Positions 15,921 to 24,647 of a stretch of DNA of 64,000 nt are shown here, one piece after another (positions within the stretch are counted from its first letter, which is position 1; every line of letters begins with the position of its first letter). Under the pieces are notes generated by a model. It saw only the letters and a list, made by a program, of their open reading frames with translations. It had not been told where the DNA came from and made no database searches. Origin of the DNA: Clostridia bacterium (GTDB lineage: Bacteria > Bacillota > Clostridia > UBA1381); contig JAFSXU010000034.1 of assembly GCA_017443895.1 (NCBI GenBank), positions 1 to 64,000 on the forward strand, given 5' to 3'. The position numbers and the translations under genes are program-made.

Positions 15921-16679
15921 TTATTCTTCAGTTTCTTCTGCAACTTCTGCTACTTCGTCAGAAGCCTCGGCTGTTTCTTCAACCAAAGCGTCCTCGCCCT
16001 GTCTGCCCTCAATAATAGCGTTTGAGATTGTTGAAGCAATAAGCTTTACCGCACGGATAGCGTCATCGTTACCGGGGATAACATAATCAACCTCATCAGG
16101 GTCGCAGTTTGTATCAACGATAGCTACAACAGGAATACCTAACTTGTGAGCCTCTGCAATAGCAATCTTCTCTTTTCTTGGGTCAACAACGAACATTGCG
16201 CCCGGGAGCTTCTTCATATCCTTGATACCGCCGAGGTACTTTTCAAGCTTATCTCTTTGAGCCTTTAACTTGATAACCTCTTTCTTAGGAAGTACATCAA
16301 ATGTACCGTCCTCTTCCATAGCGTTAATCTGTGCAAGACGAGCAATTCTCTGTCTGATAGTCTTGAAGTTTGTCATCATACCGCCAAGCCATCTTGCATT
16401 TACATAGTACATACCAACACGCTCTGCCTCTTCCTTGATTGAGTCCTGAGCCTGCTTCTTTGTACCTACAAATAAAATGTCCTCACCTGCTGCTGCAATA
16501 TCACGGATGAAGTAATATGCTTCCTCCACCTTCTTTACAGTCTTTTGAAGGTCGATAATGTAGATACCGTTTCTCTCTGTGAAGATGTACTCTGCCATTT
16601 TAGGGTTCCATCTTCTTGTCTGATGTCCGAAATGAACGCCGGCTTCTAAAAGCTGCTTCATTGAAATAATGTTTGCCAT
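15921..16679 (-). CDS. rpsB: 30S ribosomal protein S2
   Basis: A 252-residue S2. It begins [22 protein letters not shown] and holds the S2 signatures [15 protein letters not shown] and [25 protein letters not shown]. The last 25 residues form an acidic tail ([24 protein letters not shown]), an extension seen in many clostridial S2 proteins. RBS AAGGAGG precedes the ATG. The leader is about 115 bases. I see no clear S2-binding mimic in it. Confidence 0.97.
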   Translation of the reverse strand: MANIISMKQLLEAGVHFGHQTRRWNPKMAEYIFTERNGIYIIDLQKTVKKVEEAYYFIRDIAAAGEDILFVGTKKQAQDSIKEEAERVGMYYVNARWLGGMMTNFKTIRQRIARLAQINAMEEDGTFDVLPKKEVIKLKAQRDKLEKYLGGIKDMKKLPGAMFVVDPRKEKIAIAEAHKLGIPVVAIVDTNCDPDEVDYVIPGNDDAIRAVKLIASTISNAIIEGRQGEDALVEETAEASDEVAEVAEETEE

Positions 16680-16800
16680 TTTTGTTTCCTCCTTGTTTTT
16701 TGTTAATTATCCTCCATATGCCTCAACTCCTGCAAAGACCCACGGCAAAATAGGCAACTTCTGCAAAATCCGCATATGTGTGTATTTTACATACTCGGAC

Positions 16801-16829
16801 ATTGTACCACATTTTTTTGGGGAAATCAA
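16801..16829 (-). promoter_or_regulatory. rpsB-tsf promoter
   Basis: Minus-strand TTGATT (16824-16829) and TACAAT (16801-16806) are separated by 17 bases. Confidence 0.75.
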
Positions 16830-16867
16830 GACTTTTTTAGGATTTTTATAACAAAAATTATTAGTAC

Positions 16868-16896
16868 TTGAAAACACAGTATACATATGGTAAAAT
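16868..16896 (+). promoter_or_regulatory. Promoter of the HTH regulator
   Basis: TTGAAA (16868-16873) and TAAAAT (16891-16896) are separated by 17 bases. Transcription from about 16903 supports the gene start at 16928. Confidence 0.7.
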
Positions 16897-16927
16897 ATTT
16901 GGTAAGAAAATCTATGGAGAATGTAAC

Positions 16928-17194
16928 ATGATACTTGTAGCAGGACAGCTTGACGGATTGGAGATAGGCGAAAGAATTGCGCTGATAAGGAAAAGGAACG
17001 GGCTTAGCAAAAAGGAGCTTGCCGATATTCTTAACATATCTGTGCAGACTCTTTCAAACTACGAAAGCAACAAAACCGTACCGTCTCTTGATACCATATG
17101 CGCTATGGCTACGGCGCTTGGTGTTACCATGAATATGATTGTTCATGGCAGAGAGCCTAAAAAGGAACAAAAACCGCTTATAACAAGTGACTAA
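16928..17194 (+). CDS. XRE-family helix-turn-helix protein
   Basis: The 88-residue protein has a single HTH_3 domain (LEIGERIALIRKRNGLSKKELADILNISVQTLSNYESNKTVPSLDTICAMATALGVTMNMIV). It binds DNA, probably as a dimer, and its targets are unknown. The start at 16928 has GGAG eight bases upstream. An earlier ATG at 16868 lies within the promoter -35 box and cannot be used. It stands alone, divergent from rpsB and convergent with GH27. Confidence 0.85.
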   Translation: MILVAGQLDGLEIGERIALIRKRNGLSKKELADILNISVQTLSNYESNKTVPSLDTICAMATALGVTMNMIVHGREPKKEQKPLITSD

Positions 17195-17223
17195 AAAGGG
17201 GTGCTAAACACAAACACCCCTTT
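17195..17223. terminator. Bidirectional terminator between HTH gene and GH27
   Basis: AAAGGGGTG pairs with CACCCCTTT, lying between two convergent stop codons. T-rich sequence follows on the plus strand. Confidence 0.8.
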
Positions 17224-17230
17224 GCTTTTG

Positions 17231-18478
17231 CTATTTTATTTTATACAGGCATACACCGTGCGGCACAACATCTGATACTATCTTATTGTCAGCCGTTTTT
17301 GATACAGTTTTATCTGTCCATATTTCTTTTATATTATTTTTATCCGATGCACAGATGTATTCAAGATAAAATTCCGATTTAATCGGCGTGTCGCCTATAT
17401 TAAATACGGCGAGATACCTCTCATCATTTCCGTTTGCACTCCAGACAATTTCATTGCCTTTTCTGTATACCTCTCTGCCTGCATATGATGTCTGATTTAT
17501 CCTGATAACATCCTCATTTGTCATAAGCGACAGTGTAAAATCATCATTATATATCATATCCCCGCCAAAGAACAAAGGTGATTTAAAGATTGCCCACAAA
17601 CTCATCAAGAGCCTTTGCTCATCATGTGTAAATCTTGTTATTCTATCCCCACCGTGCGAGCGTATGCCAATTCTTCCAAGAGGTAACATATCGCAATCGG
17701 GGAAGCTTCCCTCGCCCACATACGGAAACCATGCTCTGCAATAATCAAACATCTTTTTAAGCTGTTCCCAGCCGTCCCAGAAATCGTCGGTCATTCGCCA
17801 CATATTGGCATTTTTGATAAGATGCTCCGCCTCGCCAATCGGCGCATCCCCCGGGGATAATGACAGGACTATATCCCGTCCCGTATTCTCAATCGCTTTT
17901 TGTATCGCCTCAATCTCAGGCTTATGATACGGTCTTAAAATATCGTCAACCTTTATAAAATCAACGCCCCACTCAGCATACATTGAGATTATGGAATTAT
18001 AATATTCCATTGCGCCCTTCTTTGTCATATCCACACCGCACATATCTCCGTTCCAGCTACACACGCTGCCAAAATCGGCAATTTGGGCGGCACGCACATC
18101 TGTTCCTAAAATTTTGGTATTTTCCCGTATCGCCTGTTTTGGTATACCTCTTAGGATATGTATTCCGAATTTCAGTCCAAGGCTATGCACATAATCTGAA
18201 AGAGCCTTAAACCCGTTACCGTCCTTTGCAGACGGAAAACGGTTAATTGCAGGCATCAGCCTTGAATACTCATCCATAACAAGCTCCGCGCCGTAATGAT
18301 AATCCGCACTATCAGCCGTCGGCTCGTACCACTGTATGTCAACAACTATATATTCCCAGCCGTAAGTTTTTAAATTTTTAGCCATATACTCAGCATTTTT
18401 GCGTACCTCATCCTCGCATACGCTTGCGCCGTAGCAGTCCCAGCTGTTCCAGCCCATAGGCGGTTTTTTTAGTTTCAT
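17231..18478 (-). CDS. GH27-type alpha-galactosidase (or beta-L-arabinopyranosidase)
   Basis: A 415-residue GH27-like enzyme: PPMGWNSWDCYG at the N-terminus, FIKVDD with the expected nucleophile Asp at about residue 178, and MTDDFWDGW with the expected acid/base Asp at about 231. A C-terminal beta-sandwich follows. The ATG at 18476-18478 has AAAGGTG eight bases upstream. An earlier ATG (18496) overlaps that RBS. No signal peptide is present, so it acts in the cytoplasm. GH27 members cleave alpha-galactosides or beta-L-arabinopyranosides, and the window's other arabinan enzymes make either possible. Confidence 0.82.
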   Translation of the reverse strand: MKLKKPPMGWNSWDCYGASVCEDEVRKNAEYMAKNLKTYGWEYIVVDIQWYEPTADSADYHYGAELVMDEYSRLMPAINRFPSAKDGNGFKALSDYVHSLGLKFGIHILRGIPKQAIRENTKILGTDVRAAQIADFGSVCSWNGDMCGVDMTKKGAMEYYNSIISMYAEWGVDFIKVDDILRPYHKPEIEAIQKAIENTGRDIVLSLSPGDAPIGEAEHLIKNANMWRMTDDFWDGWEQLKKMFDYCRAWFPYVGEGSFPDCDMLPLGRIGIRSHGGDRITRFTHDEQRLLMSLWAIFKSPLFFGGDMIYNDDFTLSLMTNEDVIRINQTSYAGREVYRKGNEIVWSANGNDERYLAVFNIGDTPIKSEFYLEYICASDKNNIKEIWTDKTVSKTADNKIVSDVVPHGVCLYKIK

Positions 18479-18510
18479 ATTTATAACACCTTTCATAAAA
18501 TATGTTTGGG

Positions 18511-18601
18511 AAAATGCTCTTGTCAGAGTGCTGCTATAGAGAACGCAGTTGTACGAGTGTATTTCAAGTTCTCCATAATAGTGCTATGCAACGAGCATTT
18601 T
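18511..18601. repeat. 91-base long-range palindromic element
   Basis: AAAATGCTC (18511-18519) pairs with GAGCATTTT (18593-18601). Inside, GAGAAC (18539-18544) pairs with GTTCTC (18568-18573), and CTATAGAGAAC / GTTCTCCATAATAG extends this stem imperfectly. It lies seven bases after the hydE stop and before the GH27 start, so it could end hydE transcription. On that strand only four T follow. It could also be a small mobile (MITE-like) or RNA element. Confidence 0.5.
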
Positions 18602-18608
18602 TTAAAAC

Positions 18609-19616
18609 TCACTTTTTTACATTTCCAATATCCGTTACTATCCTGTAGCCTGCCGTTTCAACCCGTCTTTCAAGACAGCCTCTACACTGTGCCGCCTCTT
18701 CACCTGTGCATATTTTATCCTTATAAAGGTCATACAAGCCCCTTACCCCGACAGGCGATAAATTGGGCATAACAACATTTGCACCTGCTTTTAAGCCAAG
18801 CTCCCTGCCCTTCGGGTGAATTGTGCCGAGCGCAGTTGTTGACGGGATAAGCGCATACGGAAACATAAGCCTTAAAATTGAAATAAGGCGCAGAGTTTGC
18901 TCTAAAGTTCCGCTTTTAAAATCCTTAAACGGTGTTTTATCATGCACAATATACGGTCCAATTCCTATCATATCAGGCTCAAGCTCGGTTAAAAACTTCA
19001 AATCGGATATGATATTATCTATCGTCTGATAAGGAGAGCCGACCATAAACCCCGATCCGACTTGATAACCTATTTCTTTTAAATTAAATAAACACCGTTT
19101 TCGGTTTTCCAAGCTCATACTTTCAGGATGCAGTTTATTGTAATGCTCCGCCTCCGCCGTTTCGTGCCTTAGTAAATACCTGTCGGCGCCTGCATCAAAC
19201 AAAGCCTTATAGCTATCCTTGCTCCTCTCGCCGATTGACAATGTTACGGCACAATCAGGAAAATTTTCTTTTAACCTTGATACTATACCGCACATTACTT
19301 TATCCGTAAAATATCCGTCCTCGCCGCCCTGCAAAACAAAGGTGCGAAAGCCTAATTTATATCCCTCTTTTGCACATTCAAAAATATCATCACTTGTAAG
19401 CCTGTAGCGTGTTGCAAAACCATTGCTTTTTCTTATACCGCAGTAATAGCAGTCGTTTTTGCAATAGTTTGTAAACTCAATCAAGCCCCTTATATATACC
19501 GCATCACCGTATACCTCTCGCCGTACCTTATCCGCACGCTCGTATAATTCTTTATCGTTATAGTCGGCGGTATTAAGTATTTTTACCGCATCATCAATAC
19601 TAATTCCTTTATGCAT
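18609..19616 (-). CDS. hydE: [FeFe]-hydrogenase maturase HydE (radical SAM)
   Basis: A 335-residue radical SAM enzyme with the cluster motif CKNDCYYC at about residues 52-59 (FTNYCKNDCYYCGIRKSN). GGED and TTALGTIHPKGRE in the C-terminal half fit HydE better than biotin synthase. HydE takes part in building the two-iron part of the H-cluster. A C-terminal CRGCLERR pair of cysteines may hold an extra cluster. RBS GGGAGG precedes ATG. hydF, hydG and hydrogenase genes are not in the window. Confidence 0.85.
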   Translation of the reverse strand: MHKGISIDDAVKILNTADYNDKELYERADKVRREVYGDAVYIRGLIEFTNYCKNDCYYCGIRKSNGFATRYRLTSDDIFECAKEGYKLGFRTFVLQGGEDGYFTDKVMCGIVSRLKENFPDCAVTLSIGERSKDSYKALFDAGADRYLLRHETAEAEHYNKLHPESMSLENRKRCLFNLKEIGYQVGSGFMVGSPYQTIDNIISDLKFLTELEPDMIGIGPYIVHDKTPFKDFKSGTLEQTLRLISILRLMFPYALIPSTTALGTIHPKGRELGLKAGANVVMPNLSPVGVRGLYDLYKDKICTGEEAAQCRGCLERRVETAGYRIVTDIGNVKK

Positions 19617-19648
19617 TATACCTCCCTTTCTTTGACAGTAATAAATTT

Positions 19649-19921
19649 TTAAAACAAGTCGCTATGACTGCCCGTTCTTGTCAAAGACAGAGTAATCATA
19701 TCTTGTTCTTTTTTGTAAATGAGAAGCCAATCAGGTGTAATATGACATTCACGATGCCCGATATACTCCCCTTTTAGAGCATGGTCATTATATACTTGCG
19801 GAAGTGTTTTTTCGTCTCTTAGCAGAGCAAGTACCTTTTCAAACAGTTTAACATCATAACCACGCTTTACAATAATCTTAAAGTCCTTTTTAAACCTCGC
19901 CGAATACCTTACTTTAAGCAT
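19649..19921 (-). CDS. YafQ-type toxin (mRNA interferase)
   Basis: A 90-residue RelE/YafQ-family protein. The C-terminal half carries the family motif NDHALKGEYIGHRECHITPDWLLIYK, with the catalytic-type histidines retained, and ends in TRTGSHSDLF. Such toxins cut mRNA on the ribosome. The ATG overlaps the antitoxin gene by eight bases. The toxin appears complete. Confidence 0.88.
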   Translation of the reverse strand: MLKVRYSARFKKDFKIIVKRGYDVKLFEKVLALLRDEKTLPQVYNDHALKGEYIGHRECHITPDWLLIYKKEQDMITLSLTRTGSHSDLF

Positions 19922-20180
19922 TGAGATCCCTCATAAGTTCGTCCATATCGTCATACGCTTTACTCATATTCCGATTATTGTTTACATCATCTATTGCCGC
20001 AAGTGTTTCTGCATTAGGTGTATCAAGCGCCAACTCAAACGGTATTTTCCCCAGCCTCACTGCTTGCCTGCAGAACACGCCTATCGCAGTTGACATATTA
20101 AGTCCCAAGGCTGAAAACAAATCGTCTGCCTGTGCTTTTAATTCTTTATCCATACGAATTGTAACATTTGTTGTAGCCAT
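19914..20180 (-). CDS. DinJ/RelB-type antitoxin
   Basis: An 88-residue antitoxin with an N-terminal ribbon-helix-helix (TNVTIRMDKELKAQADDLFSALGLNMSTAIGVFCRQAVRLGKIPFEL). A C-terminal toxin-wrapping segment follows. I chose ATG 20178-20180, with AGGAG nine bases upstream; the ATG nine bases earlier touches the RBS. The palindrome at the promoter is the expected autoregulatory site. Confidence 0.88.
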   Translation of the reverse strand: MATTNVTIRMDKELKAQADDLFSALGLNMSTAIGVFCRQAVRLGKIPFELALDTPNAETLAAIDDVNNNRNMSKAYDDMDELMRDLNA

Positions 20181-20200
20181 AAAAAACATCTCCTATCTGT

Positions 20201-20241
20201 TATATTATACTAATTATAATATATTTTATGTGCATTGTCAA
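20201..20241 (-). promoter_or_regulatory. Toxin-antitoxin promoter with palindromic operator
   Basis: Minus-strand TTGACA (20236-20241) and TATAAT (20213-20218) are 17 bases apart, a near-perfect promoter. A 23-base inverted repeat (9-base arms TATATTATA / TATAATATA, five-base centre, 20201-20223) covers the -10 box. It is the likely binding site of the DinJ-YafQ complex. Confidence 0.75.
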
Positions 20242-20276
20242 TCATCTGCACACAGAAACAATTTATCAAGCGCCAC

Positions 20277-20304
20277 AAAAAAAGTGCCTTACGGCACTTT
20301 TTTA
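20277..20304 (-). terminator. Terminator of the CD1247-type gene
   Basis: AAAAAAAGTGCC and GGCACTTTTTTT form a 12-bp stem around TTAC. The stem includes part of the gene's stop codon, and A/T tracts on both sides allow termination in both directions. Confidence 0.8.
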
Positions 20305-20751
20305 GTCTTCATTTTCTTCAAGCCCGTCATCTGAGAACTCAAATTCCAGCGGAATTTCTCTGTGACAGTTCGGGCAAATGATAGCATTGTCATCATCAAT
20401 CATATCATACTCAATCATGACATCTTCGTGACATATTGGGCACTCAAACTCATACCAGTCATCGTCATCATCTTCATCAAAATCATAATCACCGACATCT
20501 TCTTCGTCATCGTCCCAAAAATCGTCTTCTTCGTCAAACTCGTCATAAATTTCGCAAAGACTGTCATCAAGCTCATCAATCATTTCGTATGCCTCGTCCA
20601 TATCAAGCTCAAGCTCTTCAACGCTATCCGCCAAATCTGAAAGCACATCCAAAACCTTACCAATAACCTTAGCTACGCTCTTGCTATCTTCTAAATCAAC
20701 GCCCTCTGCCAAGCCCTTGATATACGAGACCTTGTTTGATAACTCACCCAT
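20302..20751 (-). CDS. CD1247-type acidic protein with C-terminal zinc ribbon
   Basis: A 149-residue protein. The N-terminal helical domain (MGELSNKVSYIKGLAEGVDLEDSK) is the CD1247 N-terminal domain of Clostridia. A very acidic stretch of about 30 Asp/Glu-rich residues follows. The C-terminal zinc ribbon is CPICHEDV...CPNCHREIPLEF. The role is unknown. The RBS AAAGGAG is in place. It lies upstream of no obvious partner. Confidence 0.8.
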   Translation of the reverse strand: MGELSNKVSYIKGLAEGVDLEDSKSVAKVIGKVLDVLSDLADSVEELELDMDEAYEMIDELDDSLCEIYDEFDEEDDFWDDDEEDVGDYDFDEDDDDDWYEFECPICHEDVMIEYDMIDDDNAIICPNCHREIPLEFEFSDDGLEENED

Positions 20752-20875
20752 AGTTTTTCTCCTTTAAATCTTTAAAAGCCAAGGCTGAAAGAAAATTGTT
20801 CACAGTTCAGTTTTTTTGTTCCCACTCATATCTGTTCAGGGCGAAAAAATGTGCTGTGGCAAATTTTATTCAGAC

Positions 20876-21436
20876 TTATTTTACTCTTTCCATGTACTCG
20901 CCTGTTCTTGTATCAACACGAATAAGCTCGTTATTGTCAATAAAGGTAGGTACCTGGATAATCGCACCTGTTTCAAGTGTTGCAGGCTTTGTTGTGTTTG
21001 TTGCGGTGTCACCCTTAAAGCCCGGCTCTGTTTCCGTAACCATAAGCTCAACGAATGTAGGCGGCTCGATACCGAATACACTGCCCTTGTATGACATAAT
21101 CTTACAGGTATCGTTTTCCTTAACAAACTTCATAGCGTCCTGAACATCTGCCTTGTTAATAGGAATCATATCGTATGTCTCAGGATCCATGAAATAGTAC
21201 AAATCACCATCGTTATATGAATACTGCATATCCTTCCTGTCGATATGCGCCTCCTCAAACTTCTCGGTTGGTCTGAATGTCTTTTCAACAACGCCACCTG
21301 AAATAATATTCTTTAACTTTGTTCTTACAAACGCAGCACCTTTTCCAGGCTTTACATGCTGGAACTCAACAATCTGGTATACATTACCCTCATGCTCAAA
21401 GGTTCTTCCGTTTCTGAAATCTCCTGCTGAAATCAT
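20876..21436 (-). CDS. efp: Elongation factor P
   Basis: A 186-residue EF-P with three beta-barrel domains. The loop [12 protein letters not shown] carries the conserved lysine at about residue 32. It relieves ribosome stalling at proline runs. The start at 21434-21436 has AGGAGG eight bases upstream. The open frame extends further up but without a start signal. No EpmA/YmfI-type modification gene is nearby. It follows the M24 peptidase gene on the same strand, as is common in Firmicutes. Confidence 0.96.
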   Translation of the reverse strand: MISAGDFRNGRTFEHEGNVYQIVEFQHVKPGKGAAFVRTKLKNIISGGVVEKTFRPTEKFEEAHIDRKDMQYSYNDGDLYYFMDPETYDMIPINKADVQDAMKFVKENDTCKIMSYKGSVFGIEPPTFVELMVTETEPGFKGDTATNTTKPATLETGAIIQVPTFIDNNELIRVDTRTGEYMERVK

Positions 21437-21519
21437 ATTTAAAATCCTCCTGTATTCTTTTGTTATGCACAAATATATACATATTGTAATATATTTTCCT
21501 GAAAAAATCAAGGCTTTTC

Positions 21520-22572
21520 TTATACAATTATAAGTTCTTTTTCCGAATTGGTTAAATTGACTATACCGTTATCCTCTACCGCAACCAAATCCTCAATCCT
21601 GACTCCGCCAAAATTTTCAATATATATACCCGGCTCAACGGTCAAAATATGTCCGCTTTTTATTATATCGTCACATTTTGGCGATAATGACGGCATTTCG
21701 TGAATTTCCACGCCTACGCTGTGTCCCAAGCCATGACCAAAGTTTTTGCCGTACCCTGCATCTGTTATTATCTTTCTTGCGACAGAATCTATATACGAGC
21801 ATTTGAGTCCCGGCTTGATTTTTGAAATTGCCTCTTTCTGCGCCTTTAAAACTATATCGTATATTTCTTTTTGTTTTTCGCCGATTTTCCCGACCGCAAC
21901 AGTTCTTGTCATATCGGAGCAATAGCCCTTATACACACAGCCAAAGTCAAGGGTAAGCAAATCACCCTTTTCAATCGGTTTATCGGAGGCTGTTCCGTGA
22001 GGCATTGCAGATCTAACGCCCGACGCACATATGGTATCAAATGACAGGGCGGACGCCCCCTGTCGTTTCATATAAAATTCAAGCTCTAACGCAATTTCCC
22101 GTTCACTGACCCCCGGCTTTATATAATCGAGTATATGTAAAAATGCCATATCGCCGATTTTTTCAGCCGCTGCAATTATCTCTATCTCGCCCTTACCCTT
22201 TATCCGTCTCGGCGCATTTATATTTTTTTGCATTTTCACAAGCTCAAACTCACGGGGCAGGCGTTTTTGAAGCTTTCTGTGTCTTGCAACGGTTAAATGC
22301 TCTTCTTCATATCCGATATTCTTTTCGGCTATCCGCTTTAAAAGCGAGTCAAGTCCGTTTGAAATATTATACAGCTTTAAATCAGGTGCCTCCTCACGAG
22401 CCTGGATAAAATATCTTGAGTCGGTAAGTATATAGCTTTCATCGTGCGTAAGCAGTAAACACGCATCGGGTGATGTAAAACCGCTATAGTAGAATATATT
22501 GGGATATGATGTTACTAATACCGCCTCATCATCATGTATTGACGATATCAGCTTTTCAATTCTTTGTTTCAT
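21520..22572 (-). CDS. Xaa-Pro aminopeptidase family protein (M24)
   Basis: A 350-residue metallopeptidase. The N-terminal creatinase-like domain (about 1-120) is followed by the pita-bread M24 domain with ligands in [38 protein letters not shown] and [19 protein letters not shown]. It releases the N-terminal residue before proline. I place the start at ATG 22570-22572 (GGAGG nine bases upstream), which overlaps aroQ by 17 bases. The order aroQ-M24 peptidase-efp is widespread in Firmicutes. Confidence 0.92.
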   Translation of the reverse strand: MKQRIEKLISSIHDDEAVLVTSYPNIFYYSGFTSPDACLLLTHDESYILTDSRYFIQAREEAPDLKLYNISNGLDSLLKRIAEKNIGYEEEHLTVARHRKLQKRLPREFELVKMQKNINAPRRIKGKGEIEIIAAAEKIGDMAFLHILDYIKPGVSEREIALELEFYMKRQGASALSFDTICASGVRSAMPHGTASDKPIEKGDLLTLDFGCVYKGYCSDMTRTVAVGKIGEKQKEIYDIVLKAQKEAISKIKPGLKCSYIDSVARKIITDAGYGKNFGHGLGHSVGVEIHEMPSLSPKCDDIIKSGHILTVEPGIYIENFGGVRIEDLVAVEDNGIVNLTNSEKELIIV

Positions 22573-22993
22573 TAACAAGCGCCTCCAATGCAAGCGAATA
22601 ACCAAAAAATCCCAGTCCGCAAATCTGACCGAGACATTCACTGACTATTACCGAATGATGTCTGAACTCCTCACGCTTATGAACATTTGAAATATGCACC
22701 TCAACCGCAGGTATTTTTACTGATGAAAACGCATCACGGATTGCATATGAATAGTGCGTAAATGCGCCGGGGTTTATTATAATTCCGCTGTATTTGCCCA
22801 TCGCACTATGTATTGCATTTACAATTTCGCCCTCGATATTGCTCTGGTAAAAATCCACCTTGACGCCTAACTCATCAGCTTTTTTTGTTACATCTTCCTC
22901 TAATGCCTTTAAATTTTTGTTCCCGTATATGCCCGGCTCTCTTACACCTAACATATTTAAGTTTACACCGTTTATAACCAAATACCTTTTCAT
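22556..22993 (-). CDS. aroQ: 3-dehydroquinate dehydratase, type II
   Basis: A 145-residue enzyme of the shikimate pathway. Catalytic landmarks are the N-terminal LVINGVNLNMLGVREPGIYG, NPGAFTHYSYAI and VEVHISNVHKREEFRHHSV. The start at 22991-22993 lies just after the GH28 stop, with AGAGGT in the end of that gene, so it is co-translated with GH28. A housekeeping biosynthesis gene behind a pectinase gene is an odd pairing. Confidence 0.95.
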   Translation of the reverse strand: MKRYLVINGVNLNMLGVREPGIYGNKNLKALEEDVTKKADELGVKVDFYQSNIEGEIVNAIHSAMGKYSGIIINPGAFTHYSYAIRDAFSSVKIPAVEVHISNVHKREEFRHHSVIVSECLGQICGLGFFGYSLALEALVNETKN

Positions 22994-22995
22994 AT

Positions 22996-24330
22996 TTATA
23001 CCTCTTTTACATTTATACAATTTTTAATTATTTTTTCCTTATCCGACCAGCCTTTTAAATACGGTTCTTTTTTTGTTACCTCAAAATCCTTTATCAAAAG
23101 ACCGTCTATGCCGTTTGCATATATGGCAGGCACTTCATGTTCATACTTGCCACGGACTGATGGCTGTTCATCAAACATACCGCTGTCAAGCCTGCCTATT
23201 TTTTTCATGGTAAGGGATATATCCTTTAGCTTTATATTCTCTATCGGGCAACCCTCGTCACAGCGCATATATATGCCCGATTCGCAATCAATTTCCACAT
23301 TTTCAAATGTTACATTTCTGATTATGCCCGTTTTTCCGGTACTGTTTTCATATCTTGGGGTATTTGAAATAAATATCGGCTCACCCTTGCCCCACCAGCC
23401 CGGGTGACCTTCTACACTGAACCTGTCGGCATATCGGCGTGTTGAGCCGATAATGTCATGGACACGGATGTTCTCGACCGTCGCGCCGTCACGCACCCAT
23501 ATTCCGATACCTCTTGAACATTCCTTTACAATACAGTTTGCAAGCACGACATTTTTTATACCTGTATGTGTTTCCGTTCCAATCTTTAGGGCGGAGTCCT
23601 GAGAATGAAGAATACAGTTATTTATAAGCACATTCTCACACGCACCGTATTTTTTGCCCATTTCAATGGTGTTTTTTACAACTATTGCATCGTCGCCCGA
23701 CTCAATTATGCAGTTTGATATAACAACATCCTTACAGCTGTCGGGATCAATTCCGTCATTGTTTGCGCCCCGCGGATCGTTCAGGATTTTAACCCTGTCC
23801 ACGATTACATTTTTACACCCTGCCATATGCAGTGTCCAAAACGCCGCATCTTTAAAGGTTACATCTTTTACGGTAAGATTTTTTATATCCTCAAAAAATG
23901 TTGTTCTTGGGCGCAAGCCTTTTATATCCTTTGGACATTCATTATACCCGTTATCAGCATCGGTGTCTGAAAATACTTTATCGCCCTGACCGTATATTGT
24001 ACCGTCACCCGATATGGTTATATTTTCACTGTGAAAAGCGCAGAGAAAACATCCCCCCTCCCAACCGCTGTCGTTGGTATTGGTTTCAAAATCCTTTGTG
24101 TAGTTTATAATATCGTTTTGGTCGATACTGCTCTTTAGTATTGCTCCTTGCTCTAAATATAGATTTACATTGCTCTTTAACAATAGCGTACCACTTAAAA
24201 ATTCGCCCGACGGTATGTATACCACACCCCCGCCGTTATCACTGCATTTATCAATTGCATTTTGTATTGAGCCTGCATTATTTGTTTTCCCATCGGCTAT
24301 CGCCCCGAAATCCGTTATATTGTAAATCAT
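22996..24330 (-). CDS. GH28 family pectinase (polygalacturonase-like)
   Basis: A 444-residue right-handed beta-helix protein. It starts IYNITDFGAIADGKTNNAGSIQ and has the GH28 catalytic segments NNDGIDPDS (NxD), SGDDAIVVK (DD) and a downstream HSQDSALKIGTETH histidine region. The classical RIK motif is not obvious. There is no signal peptide, so it probably trims imported galacturonides or rhamnogalacturonan fragments. RBS GATGAGG precedes ATG. The promoter holds a 20-base palindrome (24383-24402). The exact bond cut is not predictable. Confidence 0.85.
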   Translation of the reverse strand: MIYNITDFGAIADGKTNNAGSIQNAIDKCSDNGGGVVYIPSGEFLSGTLLLKSNVNLYLEQGAILKSSIDQNDIINYTKDFETNTNDSGWEGGCFLCAFHSENITISGDGTIYGQGDKVFSDTDADNGYNECPKDIKGLRPRTTFFEDIKNLTVKDVTFKDAAFWTLHMAGCKNVIVDRVKILNDPRGANNDGIDPDSCKDVVISNCIIESGDDAIVVKNTIEMGKKYGACENVLINNCILHSQDSALKIGTETHTGIKNVVLANCIVKECSRGIGIWVRDGATVENIRVHDIIGSTRRYADRFSVEGHPGWWGKGEPIFISNTPRYENSTGKTGIIRNVTFENVEIDCESGIYMRCDEGCPIENIKLKDISLTMKKIGRLDSGMFDEQPSVRGKYEHEVPAIYANGIDGLLIKDFEVTKKEPYLKGWSDKEKIIKNCINVKEV

Positions 24331-24376
24331 ATATTTTACCTCATCATATATTTGATTTTACGCTCTCCATGAGATT

Positions 24377-24405
24377 ATTTTAACATAATTTACAAATTAT
24401 GTAAA
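24377..24405 (-). promoter_or_regulatory. GH28 promoter with palindromic operator in the spacer
   Basis: Minus-strand TTTACA (24400-24405) and TAAAAT (24377-24382) are 17 bases apart. ACATAATTTACAAATTATGT (24383-24402) fills the whole spacer with perfect 9-base arms. This is the expected place for a repressor. No LacI, GntR or AraC regulator gene is nearby. Confidence 0.65.
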
Positions 24406-24410
24406 GCACA

Positions 24411-24438
24411 AAAAAACGAGGTCGAAACCTCGTTTTTT
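24411..24438 (-). terminator. Terminator after the small 59-residue protein gene
   Basis: AAAAAACGAGGT and ACCTCGTTTTTT form a perfect 12-bp stem around CGAA. It lies five bases after the small gene's stop, and T-rich arms give it activity in both directions. Confidence 0.85.
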
Positions 24439-24443
24439 ATGTA

Positions 24444-24623
24444 TTATTCTACATTTGTAACCTGAATATCTGTATCATTTGCTGTCCAGTCCCCAATGTC
24501 ACCCTGAGTACCACCAACGCTATTTTCTCCATCAGCAAATACATCTGATAACAGACCGCTTACAGTTAAAATACTATCTGATATAATAACCTCGATAGCA
24601 GGCTTTAAATATGTTTCTTTCAT
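24444..24623 (-). CDS. Small protein of 59 residues, unknown function
   Basis: The protein begins MKETYLKPAIEVIISDSILT and ends acidic (DIGDWTANDTDIQVTNVE). It has no signal peptide, no cysteine and no membrane helix. A strong RBS (AGGAGG about ten bases before ATG), the terminator five bases after its stop and the 24-base distance from the large secreted protein gene show that it is real and co-transcribed with that gene. Short proteins opening with M-K-x-x-Y-x-K-P-x-I/M-E-V occur in many gut bacteria, and I know no proven function. It could be a secreted or modified peptide precursor, but no leader cleavage motif or modifying enzyme is seen. Confidence 0.7.
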   Translation of the reverse strand: MKETYLKPAIEVIISDSILTVSGLLSDVFADGENSVGGTQGDIGDWTANDTDIQVTNVE

Positions 24624-24647
24624 GTTTTTATTCCTCCTATCTCAGTT

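Noticed and set aside
16680-16800. Autoregulatory S2 leader in the rpsB 5' region
   Set aside because: I could not identify a stem that mimics the S2-binding site or a terminator. The region is too short for a firm statement.
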